In this document: positions 1-11,184 of the stretch, piece by piece
Layout: each line of letters opens with the position of its first letter
Position numbering within the stretch: position 1 is the stretch's first letter
Origin: Xiphydria camelus
Taxonomy: Eukaryota > Arthropoda > Insecta > Hymenoptera > Xiphydriidae
Reading direction: 5' to 3'
Assembly (NCBI GenBank): GCA_963678675.1
Contig: OY783196.1
Span: 2,501-66,500 of the forward strand
Length of the DNA stretch: 64,000 nt
The notes under the pieces: generated by a model
What the model was told of the DNA's origin: nothing
The model's input: the letters and a program-made list of their open reading frames with translations, nothing else
The model's database searches: none
Made by a program: the position numbers and the translations under genes

Positions 1-1311
1 AACCTAACCTAACCTAACCTAACCTAACCTAACCTAACCTAACCTAACCTAACCTAACCTAACCTAACCTAACCTAACCTAACCTAACCTAACCTAACCT
101 AACCTAACCTAACCTAACCTAACCTAACCTAACCTAACCTAACCTAACCTAACCTAACCTAACCTAACCTAACCTAACCTAACCTAACCTAACCTAAACT
201 AACCTAACCTAAACTAACCTAACCTAACCTAACCTAACCTAACCTAACCTAACCTAACCTAACCTAACCTAACCTAACCTAACCTAACCTAACCTAACCT
301 AACCTAACCTAACCTAACCTAACCTAACCTAACCTAACCTAACCTAACCTAACCTAACCTAACCTAACCTAACCTAACCTAACCTAACCTAACCTAACCT
401 AAACTAACCTAACCTAACCTAACCTAACCTAACCTAACCTAACCTAACCTAACCTAACCTAACCTAACCTAACCTAACCTAACCTAACCTAACCTAACCT
501 AACCTAACCTAACCTAACCTAACCTAACCTAACCTAACCTAACCTAACCTAACCTAACCTAACCTAACCTAACCTAAACTAACCTAACCTAACCTAACTA
601 ACCTAACCTAACCTAACCTAACCTAACCTAAACTAACCTAACCTAACCTAACCTAACCTAAACTAACCTAACCTAACCTAACCTAAACTAAACTAACCTA
701 ACCTAAACTAACCTAACCTAACCTAACCTAACCTAACCTAACCTAACCTAACCTAACCTAACCTAACCTAACCTAACCTAACCTAACCTAACCTAACCTA
801 AACTAACCTAACCTAACCTAACCTAACCTAACCTAACCTAACCTAACCTAACCTAACCTAACCTAACCTAACCTAACCTAACCTAACCTAACCTAACCTA
901 ACCTAACCTAACCTAACCTAACCTAACCTAACCTAACCTAACCTAAACTAACCTAACTAACCTAACCTAACCTAACCTAACCTAACCTAACCTAACCTAA
1001 CCTAAACTAACCTAACCTAACCTAACCTAACCTAACCTAACCTAACCTAACCTAACCTAACCTAACCTAACCTAACCTAACCTAACCTAACCTAACCTAA
1101 CCTAACCTAACCTAACCTAACCTAACCTAACCTAACCTAACCTAACCTAACCTAACCTAACCTAACCTAACCTAACCTAACCTAACCTAACCTAACCTAA
1201 CCTAACCTAACCTAACCTAACCTAACCTAACCTAACCTAACCTAACCTAACCTAACCTAACCTAACCTAACCTAACCTAACCTAACCTAACCTAACCTAA
1301 CCTAACCTAAC
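1..1311 (+). repeat. Telomeric (CCTAA)n array
   Basis: Tandem AACCT, which is the C-rich strand of the TTAGG insect telomere repeat, runs without interruption from base 1 to about 1311. Scattered one-base losses give AACTAA variants (for example near 196, 211, 401, 575, 597, 631, 661, 685 and 945). C-rich strand reading 5' to 3' from the window edge is the orientation expected at the left end of a chromosome. The variants cluster between about 570 and 1010, and the innermost 300 bp are again nearly pure. Confidence 0.97.
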
Positions 1312-1744
1312 CACAAACACACTATAATAGGGGAGGGGTTGGGTTAGGCTAGGTAGGTCGGTTATGTGGCGCTAGGTTAGGCTAGGTATGGTTAGGTTAG
1401 GCTAGGTTTCTTATATATATTATATATAGCGCCTCGGCTAGGTATGGTTAGGTTAGGCTAGGTTGGTAGGTTAGGTTAGGTTAGGATTCTTATATATATA
1501 GCGACTCGGCTAGGTGTGGTTAGGTTAGGTTAGGTCGTGTGCTAGGTCAAGCTAGGTTCCTCGGCTATGTATTGTTAGGTTCGGCTAGGTTTTGTTATAT
1601 ATATAAGAGCGCCTCGGCTAGGTATGATTAGGTTCGGCTAGGTTGGTAGGTTAGGTTAAGTTTCTTATATATAGCGACTCGACTAGGTATGGTTAGGTTA
1701 GGTTAGGTCGTGGGCTAGGTCAAGCTATGTTCCTCGGCTAGGTA

Positions 1745-1900
1745 TTGTTAGGTTCGGCTAGGTTTGTTATATACATGAGCGCCTCGGCTAGGTATGATTA
1801 GGTTCGGCTAGGTTTGTTATATACATGAGCGCCTCGGCTAGGTATGATTAGGTTCGGCTAGGTTTGTTATATATGAGCGCCTCGGCTAGGTATGATTAGG
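1745..1900. repeat. Three tandem copies of a ~51-bp TTAGG-derived unit
   Basis: A unit of roughly 50 bp (TTGTTATATACATGAGCGCC followed by TCGGCTAGGTATGATTAGG and TTCGGCTAGG) occurs three times in a row. The last copy lacks a few bases in the TATATACA block. Related single copies lie near 1580-1640. This is a local higher-order repeat within the degenerate subtelomeric array. Confidence 0.75.
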
Positions 1901-2186
1901 CTGTTTCTCGGCTAGGTTAGGTTAGGTCGTGGGGCTTGGTCAAGCTAGGTTTCTCAGTTGTTAGGCTAGGTTTTGCTAGGCTAGGCTGGGCTTCTCGGTT
2001 AGGCTAGGTTATGCTAGGTTCGTCGGCTGGGTTAGGTTAGATTATGTTTCTCGGTTAGGCTGGGTTAGGTTAGGTTAGGTTAGCTTCGTCGGCTGGGTTA
2101 GGTTAGGTCGTGGGGCTAGGTGCGGTTTCATTGGGCTAGGTTTTATATATGGAAGGATCGTCGGCTGGGTTGTTCTAGGTTTCTAT

Positions 2187-2190
<4 letters not shown>

Positions 2191-2219
<29 letters not shown>
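2191..2219 (+). repeat. Poly-A run (about 29 A)
   Basis: An uninterrupted run of A follows a TATTATT stretch. It could be the tail of a degenerate non-LTR element, since such elements colonise insect subtelomeres. No reverse-transcriptase-like reading frame lies upstream, so this origin is only a guess. Confidence 0.6.
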
Positions 2220-2222
<3 letters not shown>

Positions 2223-2402
2223 CAGCTAATTACTATTATTACGGGTACATCAATCTAGGTCTTTTGGGCTAGGTTCGACTTACTACCAGGCTTGGTGGCT
2301 AGGTTAGCCTGCTTTCAGGGGCTAGGTGGGCGTTGGGTTTCCCCGGCTAGGTCAGGTTTCCTTTCGGCTAGGTTGCTAGGTCAGTTTCTCATTGGGCTAG
2401 TT

Positions 2403-2672
2403 TCCGCGGGGTGCTCCTTCGTTCACGGCTAGGTCATACTACATATTCCGCGGCTAGTTTTACCTTTGTCCTGCATCACGATGCTAAGTTTCCATTCAGT
2501 TCTGGCTAGGTTACCCGACTTGTTCGAAGGCTAGGTTCAGCTTGGATTTCCCTTCGCTCTCGAGTCACGAATAACTTGCGATTACGTCGGTTCGGGAAAA
2601 TGGAATATGTTTGGCTACGATTTCCTGGATTAGGCTACTTTTTGCGACTTACTGTGGGGTCCAAAGAAAAAT
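2403..2672 (+). repeat. Subtelomeric direct repeat, left copy
   Basis: This ~270-bp stretch begins with CGCGGGGTGCTCCTTCG and contains CTCTCGAGTCACGAATAAC and GTCGGTTCGGGAAAATGGA. It is repeated in the same orientation at 4104-4376 with scattered substitutions. The two copies bracket the fold-back block at 2673-4100. Confidence 0.8.
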
Positions 2673-2845
2673 GATTTTTTTTGAGGACGATTCTGGCACA
2701 GGGGTTGGGGGTATAACTTGGAAAATGATTTCTAGGGAAGATCCTGGCACAGGGGTAGGGGGTATAACTTGGAAAATGATTTTTGCGGAAGAACCTCATA
2801 CCGGGGTAGCAGGGATTACCCGGGAAATGATTTTTGGGAAAAAAT
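2673..2845 (+). repeat. Subrepeat array, left arm of composite fold-back
   Basis: Three imperfect tandem units of about 50-60 bp are built on GGAAAATGATTT, GAAGATCCTGGCACAGGGGT and GGGGGTATAACTT. The third carries the variant ending in GTAGCAGGGATTACCCGGG. The same units occur in reverse complement at 3850-4100. The short open frame across them (2611-2856) merely translates the repeat. Confidence 0.8.
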
Positions 2846-3806
2846 ACATAAGATAGGATGGTTGAGAATTCGATTCCAGAGATTTCAATTTTTGCGAAAA
2901 ATCTAAGGCATACCCCTTAGATTTTTCGCAAAAATCGGAATCTCTGGAATCGAATTCTGGATCACCCTATCTGATGTATTTTTTTACGCTGATTTTGAAA
3001 ACCACAGTTATTAGGTCGAAATCTCAAAGGAAATATGAAATAACGCTGATTTTTTGTAAAAAAAAAAAAAAAAAAAAATTTTTTTTTTCCGCAAGAAATC
3101 ATCGATATCTCGGTGTTCCGTTGAGATTTCCTCAATAAATCTATCATTTTCGTAATCAGCGCGAAAAAATACATAAGATAGGGTGGTCGAGAATTCAATT
3201 CCAGAGATTTCAATTTTGGCGAAAAATCTAAGGGGTATGCCTTAGATTTTTCGCAAAAATCGAAACCTCTGGAATCGAATTCTGGATCACCCTATCTTAT
3301 GTATTTTTTTACGCTGATTTCGAAAACCACAGTTATTAGGTCGAAATCTCAAAGGAAATATGAAATAACGCTGATTTTTTGTAAAAAAAAAAAAAAAAAA
3401 AAATTTTTTTTTTCCGCAAGAAATCATCGATATCTCGGTGTTCCGTTGAGATTTCCTCAATAAATCTATCATTTTCGTAATCAGCGCGAAAAAATACATA
3501 AGATAGCGTGGTCGAGAATTCAATTCCAGAGATTTCAATTTTGGCGAAAAATCTAAGGGGTATGCCTTAGATTTTTCGCAAAAATCGAAACCTCTGGAAT
3601 CGAATTCTGGATCACCCTATCTTATGTATTTTTTTACGCTGATTTCGAAAACCACAGTTATTAGGTCGAAATCTCAAAGGAAATATGAAATAACGCTGAT
3701 TTTATGTATAAAAAAAATTTTTTTCCTCAAGAAATCATCGATATCTCGGTGTTCCGTTGAGATTTCCTGAGTAAATCTATCATTTTCGTAATCAGCGCGA
3801 AAAAAT
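2846..3806 (+). repeat. Three tandem copies of a ~325-bp cruciform-forming unit
   Basis: Units start at the ACATAAGATAG or ACATTAGATAG word near 2846, 3171 and 3496, and the last ends near 3806, giving periods of about 325, 325 and 311 bp. Each unit contains a near-perfect hairpin of about 90 bp (for example 2868-2957, GAATTCGATTCCAGAGATTT and its complement) and a central AAAA/TTTT block. The third unit is shorter because its A/T block is reduced. Short frames on the minus strand (2962-3213 and 3287-3538) are translations of the repeat and are not genes. Confidence 0.9.
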
Positions 3807-3849
3807 ACATTAGATAGGATGGTCGAGAATTCGATTTTTGCGAAAAATC

Positions 3850-4100
3850 TTTATTTATCTTCCCCAAAAATCATTTCGCGGGTAATCCCTGCTACCCCGG
3901 TACGAGGTTCTTCCTCAAAAATAGTTTCCCAACTTATACCCCCTACCCCTGTGCCAGAATCTTCCCCAAAAATCATTTTCCAAATTAACCGGCTATCCCT
4001 GTACCAGGATCTTCCCCAAAAATTATTTCCCGGGTAATCCCTGCTACCCCGGTACGAGGTTCTTCCCCAAAAATTATTTTCCAGTTAAACCCCCTACTCG
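3850..4100 (-). repeat. Subrepeat array, right arm of composite fold-back
   Basis: About five units are the reverse complement of the left array: CCCCAAAAATCATTT, GGTAATCCCTGCTACCCCGG, TATACCCCCTACCCCTGTGCC and so on. The units alternate between two variants. Together with 2673-2845 they give the whole block an inverted-terminal architecture, like Foldback/Galileo-type elements whose ends are arrays of subrepeats. Confidence 0.8.
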
Positions 4101-4103
4101 GGG

Positions 4104-4376
4104 GTTCCACGGGGTGCTCCTCCGATCACGGCTAGGTCAAACAACGAGTTTCCCGACTAGGTTTACCTATGTCCTGGATCACATTGCTAGGTTTTCATTT
4201 ATTTCTGGCTAGGCTACCCGACATGTTCAACGGCTAGTCTCAGCTTGGATTTCCCCTTCGCTCTCGAGTCACGAATAACCTGCGATTAGGTCGGTTCGGG
4301 AAAATGGACTAGGTTTGACTACGATTTCCCGAGTTAGGCTACATTTTCCGACTCTTACTGGAAGGTCTAAACAAAC
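4104..4376 (+). repeat. Subtelomeric direct repeat, right copy
   Basis: This is the second copy of the 2403-2672 sequence in the same orientation. It shares CGGGGTGCTCC, CTCTCGAGTCACGAATAAC and GTCGGTTCGGGAAAATGGA. Divergence is visibly above 5 percent, so the duplication is not very recent. Confidence 0.8.
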
Positions 4377-6233
4377 GGATAGGAAGGCGTGATTTATCTA
4401 CTAATAAGAGAGCACCTAGCCGCTATGCGACATCACGCTAGGATCCGGCTAGGTTATTTAGAAAAGAAAGCGTCCAAGTATAATCCTCCTCTGGCTAGGT
4501 CGTAACATCGCGCCCGGGAACGTGGATTCCTGGCACTGCGAGCTCTTTCGTTGCAGCGGACGCCGAGCTGTTTCCACGACGCGTTCCGTCACACAGCGTC
4601 GGCGACGCCATATTCACCACGCGATATTCGACGTTCACAGGGCTTTGCGAGCACGAGCACACACACGAGGGGGCCATCCTACAGTTTTTTTCAGGTATGT
4701 GGCGCACTCGAAACACGCATCACGAATCTCTAGAAACGGCACGGAAGTCACTGAGGGCACACAATCACTCGCATCAACGCACGGATCCCGAGACGCTTGG
4801 TTGCGTGCACGCGGTTTCTCGTTAATGGCGGAAATCGGCGTGCTCGGCCGGCCGGCAAGAAGACCGCGGATCACAGCTCTAGAGTGGGGACTCGAGTCGT
4901 CGCGCGCGGCATTCCGCCTAGGGCGGGCGCGCAACCGTGTGGCATCATCCGGACAAGTTCGAGCCATACGCTCACAAGACTGGATGGCGCGGTTCACGAG
5001 ATAACAGACTTTCGAAATAGCTGTGCATGAAAGGCTTCGTAAGATGAATGAATTGGGTACATTGGTGCAAGAAAAAAAAAATGACAGGCAATAAATGATT
5101 CCATTTTTTGTTCATCATCGCTATGTTTATAAATATATTGATTACACAGATTTACGCATTTTCCAGCCTCATATCGCATACATGGTTTCTATTTTTAAAC
5201 TATGTATTCACAAAAATCACATTTAAACGCCACATTATTTTGCTTGCTTCGATAGATAAGTATATACAATATGTGTTTACTGAAACCTTTTATAGGTATA
5301 TACTTTTAGCAACATCACTGCGTTGTGCCGCGTTTACCGTAATTACGTTTCATTGGCATAATACTTTCATCGTTCTAAGCAAATTAATGAGACAATCTTA
5401 CATAAATTAAAATCACGTTTTCTGATCACCGTATGGTCATCTTGACAGCTCGCCGTCATGCGATTTGCATATCCATTTTCTCCTAAGAACATGCGACAGA
5501 AAAGTGTCATACAACCATTACTTCTCTACAATATAACCCCTGCAGAGTTACATTCTTCGCTGAATTTCACTAGACTTCCTGGAACAGGAAGATGGAATTC
5601 TTAGCTATCCAGGGTATCTCGGTGGATGTATGGAAAAAAAAAATATACCTCCTCGCGCATTACGATCGACAATCACGCACAGCTCTGAGTATACGATTGC
5701 GGAGCGTCATATCTATAAGACGAAACCTACTTTAGTGTTGATTGACATCTATTTCGAGGACTACATTTAACATTGCCTGTACGGCACTTCTCCTCCTGTC
5801 TTGACTTTACGAATTTTGACTTCTGATGCAGTTGGAGCATTGCTTTGCGGGAAGATTGATTTTAGTCTTGCAACCTAAAAGATCCCTAACGCTACTTCGA
5901 CAATATTTTCCCTGGTAATCATCCACGTGAGATTTCGACCAGTGCTCTTATCCATCGTAATGGTTTAACCCCGTGCTGAGTGCCGCAGAGGTTTTCTGTT
6001 TCCTTCTTCGAATTAATGATTGACCAGCATTCATTTGACAGATATAGAAACGCGTTGTCGTAAGTCAGTAGGAATCATTAGGACTCATGATCGCTACTTT
6101 TACTCGGGCTTCCTTGATCTATAGAATTCCGTGTTGATGAGTCACTCGATAACCATATCAATGCTGCTTCCCTGCGAAAGAAGACATGAAAGTCTCATTC
6201 GAGATTGGTTTCCCTTCGTGCTTTAAATTGACA
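4377..6233. other. Subtelomere-to-unique transition, no supportable gene
   Basis: About 4.5-5.0 kb is GC- and CpG-rich and open in several frames on both strands (the longest is 160 codons, 4522-5004), but no frame resembles a protein family and no splice chain is evident. From about 5.0 to 6.2 kb the DNA is AT-rich and low in information, and it may contain the 3' untranslated region of the minus-strand TMEM62 gene, which ends at 6234. Confidence 0.6.
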
Positions 6234-9200
6234 TTACCTCAGACAACTCTGCGGCATTCTGTTAGCTTGGTACCACAAGATTGCTGCCAAAAATACCGTC
6301 CACGTTCGCAAAGGGCCCAGAACGGCGGCGAGCGTTCCATACGCTAACCAGAAGAAGTAAGCCATACTTGCTTGCAACGTGATCAGCATTGTAAACGGCA
6401 AGTGTCTCCAGAATAAACGAAATAACGACGGTGGTTTTTTCTGGAGCTTTTCAATCATTTGTATCCTGCGGAAGAAACATTTCGAGACTACACGCAGAAC
6501 GATGTGGAATGATGTATCCTACCTCTGATCGACTTGGTGAGCTAAAATCAAGACTAGCGGAAGATGACAGGTGAATAACTGCATAAATCCATAGGCATAA
6601 GTAAAAGATCCAGGTAAGTACGATTTTCCGACAAATATTCCCCAGGCGAATATCACGCCCGTATGATTATCAATCACTTCACCGATAGCCCATGGACCTT
6701 GGAACGTTGAAAGAAACCAATCATCGAATGATCATCGAGAAGGAATATCCGATATTTGAAGGAATCTGTTTGTTGCTTACCCACAGACAAATACAGGGGA
6801 TAAAGAACTAAAGGGAAGAACAGACGATCGATGGTGGACAGTACCCAGAATTTCCTGAGCCACCGATGAAAGAATTTGATGGGAACCCTCGGTCGATGTA
6901 CGCGTTTACCTGAATAAACAAATGGAATCACAACGGGCAGTTTTCCTTGCTACAACTTACACGCAAGAGGAGAGCTATTTACTTTGGCAGAGTTTGTTCA
7001 GGACGCGTAGCACGCACAGCGGAACAACTAGCAGCAACAGTGTGCTTCCGAATAGAAATTGGAACTGAAAGCAATGTCAATTGCTGAATAGACGTATGAT
7101 ACACTGCGTCAAAAATTGCTATCGCTGATTTATTAAGTGACTGATTCGACTCTTACGACATGGCCGACGTTCGACATCAGAATCAGCCGCGGCAAGACGT
7201 CGAATGACAATCTGGTTCCGTCCAAAGAAAACGGTTGCGATACCACTTTATCCCGACCATCTTTGTCCACAACTCGTACCTGCAATTGTTGACCGGTAAT
7301 CGGATTTTCGTTGTAATGTAGATCGTAAGTGTCGATGAGATACGTTATAGGTTTAACGTATGGCTGAGTTTGAAATAGAATTGACCTGAATACGATGAAC
7401 TCCACTTTTATATCGTTGTGCGTTCCACTCGGCCACATATAGCGGTCCTTTTATATGACGACAGAGCAACCACGATCCGCCGTCTATTTGCGCTTCCACT
7501 AACTTTAGCGGAGTTATCGAGAATGCAAGAATTCTGGAAGAATAACGACGTCTCTTGTGCGAGTACACTTGAAATATTACTCATTTCTTCGCATCGACCA
7601 TACAGTACCACCACTGTGAGCACCAGTTTAAAAGATTTTTGGCTCACGGATGGTCCAGTACGTCGGAAGCGCTTACAACGGTAATGAAATGTTTATCGAT
7701 TAAGCTTTGAAGCAGCGATTACCTGATGTGCGTTGATTCAACGATAGACTGTCGATTCTCTTTTCGAGGCATCGCGTATAATGCATGCTTCGGATTCGTG
7801 ATGAGCGCCACTGGCCACTCTCGGTGCTTAATGTCAATGAAGGAAAATTGGCCGTGGTCTATTGCGGCGAGGCGATACCTGACAATAAGCGTATATGAGA
7901 AAGGCATCTACTTGTATAATCAACAATTTTGAATCGGATTTCAATTGACGATCCTCCGTACGTAGGAATTATCGAGACAAAACGCGAGTATGAATTTTCC
8001 ATGCTATAGTTTCTAAACTTTGTATCGTGGCTTGAGTTGGATTTTGATTTTCGGTCGTTGTTTATTAAAAATTGTAAAAGAGCAGAGCGTGGCGTGACTC
8101 TACTAGAAGAAAGAGTCGACTTTGAAAATTCGCAAGACATTCGTTTCACATCTATCCTTTCGTACCGAGTCCTGCGAGTAATCGAATGTAGCTTACATTC
8201 GATTGTCTTTCCAATCTGCCAATTCTAGCTCGAGGAAGCCTGCTTGTTGCAAAGTGTACATTTTAGTCACCGCTCCACCGAGCATGTGGTAATGGCCGCA
8301 AAGATAGACCATGCCCTCCGAGTATCTACCTGAAATTCGTTGCACCGATGTTATTGAATTCGATTTAATAACGCAGAGAAAGATTGTAGGACGATAGAGT
8401 CGTTTATTACTACCCAGAATACTTCGAACGCCGCCGTCACATTCGGTCAAGATGCACGAAGTGGGATAATGTCCGAACCAAACGATATAATCAGCTTTTT
8501 GATCTCTCGACTTCTTTACAAAATTCTGAATAGTCTCGACCTCTTTGCCGTCCAAGATCCCCACGAAATTAAAGGGACGCCTCGGTCCAGGCTCCAGACA
8601 TGCGTCAACTGCTATGAATGTGTACTTTTCAGAACCGACGGTAATCTGGTGCATATACGATCGTGGATTGTGCTTCCCTTGAATCGAGTAATTCCGATAG
8701 TAGTTCTGATTTGATTTCATCTCAGGGACGTTGAAGTTATCTAAAATTGCAATCATCGTTTAGACGCGAAGGGTCATTTTTGTTTGAACCAAACGAGTCT
8801 GCCCACTCTCACCGTGATTTCCCCTCACATCCAACCATGTAGTCCTGTCTTGAATATTGGTTTCGTCCAGTATTCGCTTGTAATGTTCCCATTCGTCCCG
8901 CATCTGTCTGGAACCCATCCTGTCTTCTGTTCTTGCATCCGTGAGATCTCCTGTAATCTCGCAATATATCTGACATATCGATATAGTAGTAGGTTTTCTC
9001 TACTTGTTATAATAGCGTTACCACTAGCGCAATTGGAAACTAATGATACTACTGTGGAGATGCTCCGAAAGCTGTTAATTTGAAAGGCAGTGCCAGCTCT
9101 GATATACGTGTACATACATATACGTATGGAGAGAAGTCGCAAGGTTGATTTAATTTTTTTTAGAAAGAAACAATTACCAGAAGCTAGGACGAGCGGAGGA

Positions 9201-9589
9201 TTGATCGCGTCAACTGTAATATCACAAAATTCCTTCATTTCTGTAATTCTAGATGGATCTCGGAAGATGCTTATATGTATATCAGATATCTGAAAAGAAA
9301 GGAGCTGTTGAAAAATCATGTGACATATTGATTCGACTGTAGAGCTAAAACGAACCTGCAAAAACCATATAAGATTATCATAGGAATCCTTTATTTCATA
9401 TTTTTTTGGGGCAGCCCGTCGAGACTCAGTTCTATCTAGTCCTTCGTACGAGGATACATTGCCGAAGACGTGGGAATCTACATTGATAAGATTGGTCACG
9501 TTTGCCACCAGTATCGATAGCATCAGTATAAAAGTTAATAGAATCACAGTGAATTTAGTTATTCTCATCTCCAAGCGAGATGAAAACAT
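6234..9589 (-). CDS. TMEM62: TMEM62-like metallophosphoesterase membrane protein
   Basis: Orthologue of transmembrane protein 62, a calcineurin-type metallophosphoesterase fold fused to a multi-pass membrane region; its substrate is unknown. Twelve exons on the minus strand: 9356-9589, 9178-9289, 8813-8950, 8414-8740, 8197-8329, 7723-7878, 7386-7533, 7157-7279, 6983-7064, 6781-6909, 6523-6697, 6234-6465. They sum to 663 codons including the stop (662 aa; the human protein is about 640). Visible motifs in order are a hydrophobic N-terminal anchor, SDIHIS, GDLTD, GNHDNF, WFGHYP and LCGHYH, the metal-binding blocks of the family. Next comes the DWKDNR segment, then about five hydrophobic helices, with [10 protein letters not shown] and GPLRTW near the end as in vertebrate TMEM62. 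Every intron is GT-AG and phases agree. It is the most telomere-proximal gene here, about 5 kb from the telomere repeats. Confidence 0.93.
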
Positions 9590-10032
9590 CCCTTTGATCC
9601 GAACGTCGCACTATTTTCATTTGATTCCGCCGTCCAACCGTTCTAACGTTTCGCCAGACCGCTCGTTCGTTCCTCTGAGATTTGAACAGACACTTATGCC
9701 GTGACAAGAGGAGAATAATTTTGTATACGTGGTACACAGTGATGTACTCGTCGACAGATCGTAATCGGAAGATACAGGTAGATGGAGGTTAGGTTACGAT
9801 TCGCGCATTGAATATAAATTGCACCTTATACGAAAGACATAACGAAATGTACAATTATTAATCATGTTAGTCGTCGATGAGCTGATTGTAATATTTATTC
9901 TTCGTGAGGCTGAGTTAATCGGATTATCTTTACGAGATTATCGTGGAACACTGAGCCAGGACAACCATTCACTGATAACAACCGTAGTTACTGCACACAT
10001 GGTGTATATATATACTGAAGGCTACTGCCCGG
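9590..10032. promoter_or_regulatory. Upstream region of TMEM62
   Basis: Non-coding. A short TTAGG-like box (GGAGGTTAGGTTACG, around 9785-9799) lies about 200 bp upstream of the TMEM62 start codon. A similar ACCCTAACCTAACGG box is found upstream of POMT1. No TATA box is assigned with confidence. Confidence 0.4.
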
Positions 10033-10265
10033 TACCCGGTCTTCACGTAAGTTGTTGACATAGGAATCGTGCGAGTGCGAGTGAGAACGCGGATTAACAT
10101 TGGTGAACCCATAAGAGTTTCTCTGTCGCACATTCTCCGTCCTTCTCGAACTTGTCCAGTTGAAGTGTGCGACAGAGAAACTCTTATGGGTTCACCAGTG
10201 TTAATCCGCGTTCTCACTCGCACTCGCACGATTCCTATGTCAACAACTTACGTGAAGACCGGGTA
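10033..10265. mobile_element. Fold-back MITE with TA target duplication
   Basis: Two arms of about 95-100 bp are near-perfect reverse complements: TACCCGGTCTTCACGTAAG on the left and CTTACGTGAAGACCGGGTA on the right. The loop is about 35 bp. The outermost TA on each side fits a duplicated TA target, as produced by Tc1/mariner-type transposases. No coding sequence is present, so mobilisation would have been in trans. Open frames on both strands (9969-10229, 10069-10266) are palindrome artefacts. Confidence 0.85.
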
Positions 10266-11184
10266 AGTACAGTCGCGCGTTTCGTCTTTTGAGTCTCGAG
10301 CTCACAAAGTTAAGCAGATTCGTTGACAGATTCGTGATGATTTTAAAAGTACAATTTTACGCTGAAAAGTAAACACAGGAGAATGTTATTTCTTTCCCGC
10401 GAAGGCCAATGTTTTATTTCCTCCGTTCTTCCTCATTGACAGCGAAAAAGCTGGCCCTATTCCTCCTCGTACCATTCGCCTGCTTTTTGAAGGCCGGTTT
10501 GAAGTGCGGTCCGATCCATCGATAACTCGATCGCGCGTCCGTCGATATATCGATCGACTACTGGACATCGAGCAACTTCAAGGAACGAAGAAGTGGTTTA
10601 TTTTCCTTGGCCAGACAGGTTTTTTTTTCAGTACGGTAGCAACTTCGGATGATTCGAAATGGATAGTTATGGCTGCTTTTGGTAAAATGCGTCGTTTATG
10701 AAAGCGATAAATAATTTTGCTCAACAATTTACTCGTGATGCTCTGGACATGTCGAATTTGGTGAGTAGTCGAGTGTCGAGCGTCTTTTAACACAGCTAAT
10801 CAGCCGCATTACGCGTGACACGAGCCCCCATTCTGAACCGCTGACAATCCAGCGCACGCTGCTCCCCTACGATGTGATTTACCTGTGCACGCGTACGGTC
10901 TCGTTGAAGACAATTCAATTTACATTCCGAACCTCTCTGCTCTCCGCTATAAGCGTAGAATGACTCGAGAAATAGCCCAAGTACGGATCGTGTGTGTGAT
11001 GGAACAAGTATTTCGAGAAACGCGAATCCTCTCTCGCTTGGTTATCCATCTTTCCGTTTCTTCGAATCGAGATAATTATCCGCCGTGATGTCCGGCAAGT
11101 TGTACGCGCGGTCGTTCCATTTCTATATGTATACCTCCTGTGTTTATCGTCGGTATATTTTTTGATTTACCAGAAAGAAAAAGG
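10266..11184. other. Non-coding, upstream of FRS2-like gene
   Basis: No supported coding exon. It probably includes promoter and 5' untranslated sequence of the plus-strand adaptor gene that starts at 11185. Short frames at 10504-10701 and 10885-11088 show no family resemblance and no matching splice chain. Confidence 0.5.

Larger units (their letters stand above)
1312..2402 (-). repeat. Subtelomeric degenerate TTAGG-like repeats, inverted
   Basis: Just inside the telomere the G-rich strand appears on the plus strand: GGTTAGG, GGCTAGG and GGTTCGGCTAGG words fill about 1330-2150, broken by short AT blocks (TTATATATA) and CGCCTCGG words. The density falls off by about 2400, where single GGCTAGGT words are still visible. 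The strand switch relative to the telomere means the array is inverted, not simply an eroded continuation. No open reading frame is credible here. Confidence 0.85.

Noticed and set aside
2962..3538. Two almost identical 83-codon minus frames
   Set aside because: They are translations of successive 325-bp tandem units, including poly-Phe from the A/T block; they are repeat artefacts.
1..4100. CRISPR-like repeat arrays
   Set aside because: The repeats are telomeric or long palindromic tandem units without unique spacers of fixed length, in a clearly eukaryotic context.
4522..5004. 160-codon plus frame with overlapping 120-codon minus frame
   Set aside because: CpG-rich DNA opens several frames at once. 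No domain, no splice chain and Arg-rich composition typical of shadow frames.
7364..7385. Possible 22-nt intron in TMEM62 after HRIQ
   Set aside because: Too short to splice. The donor at 7385 pairs with the acceptor at 7280, which matches the family alignment.
9969..10266. Mirror frames on both strands with the same peptide
   Set aside because: They result from the palindromic element; the two peptides are identical because the arms are inverted copies.
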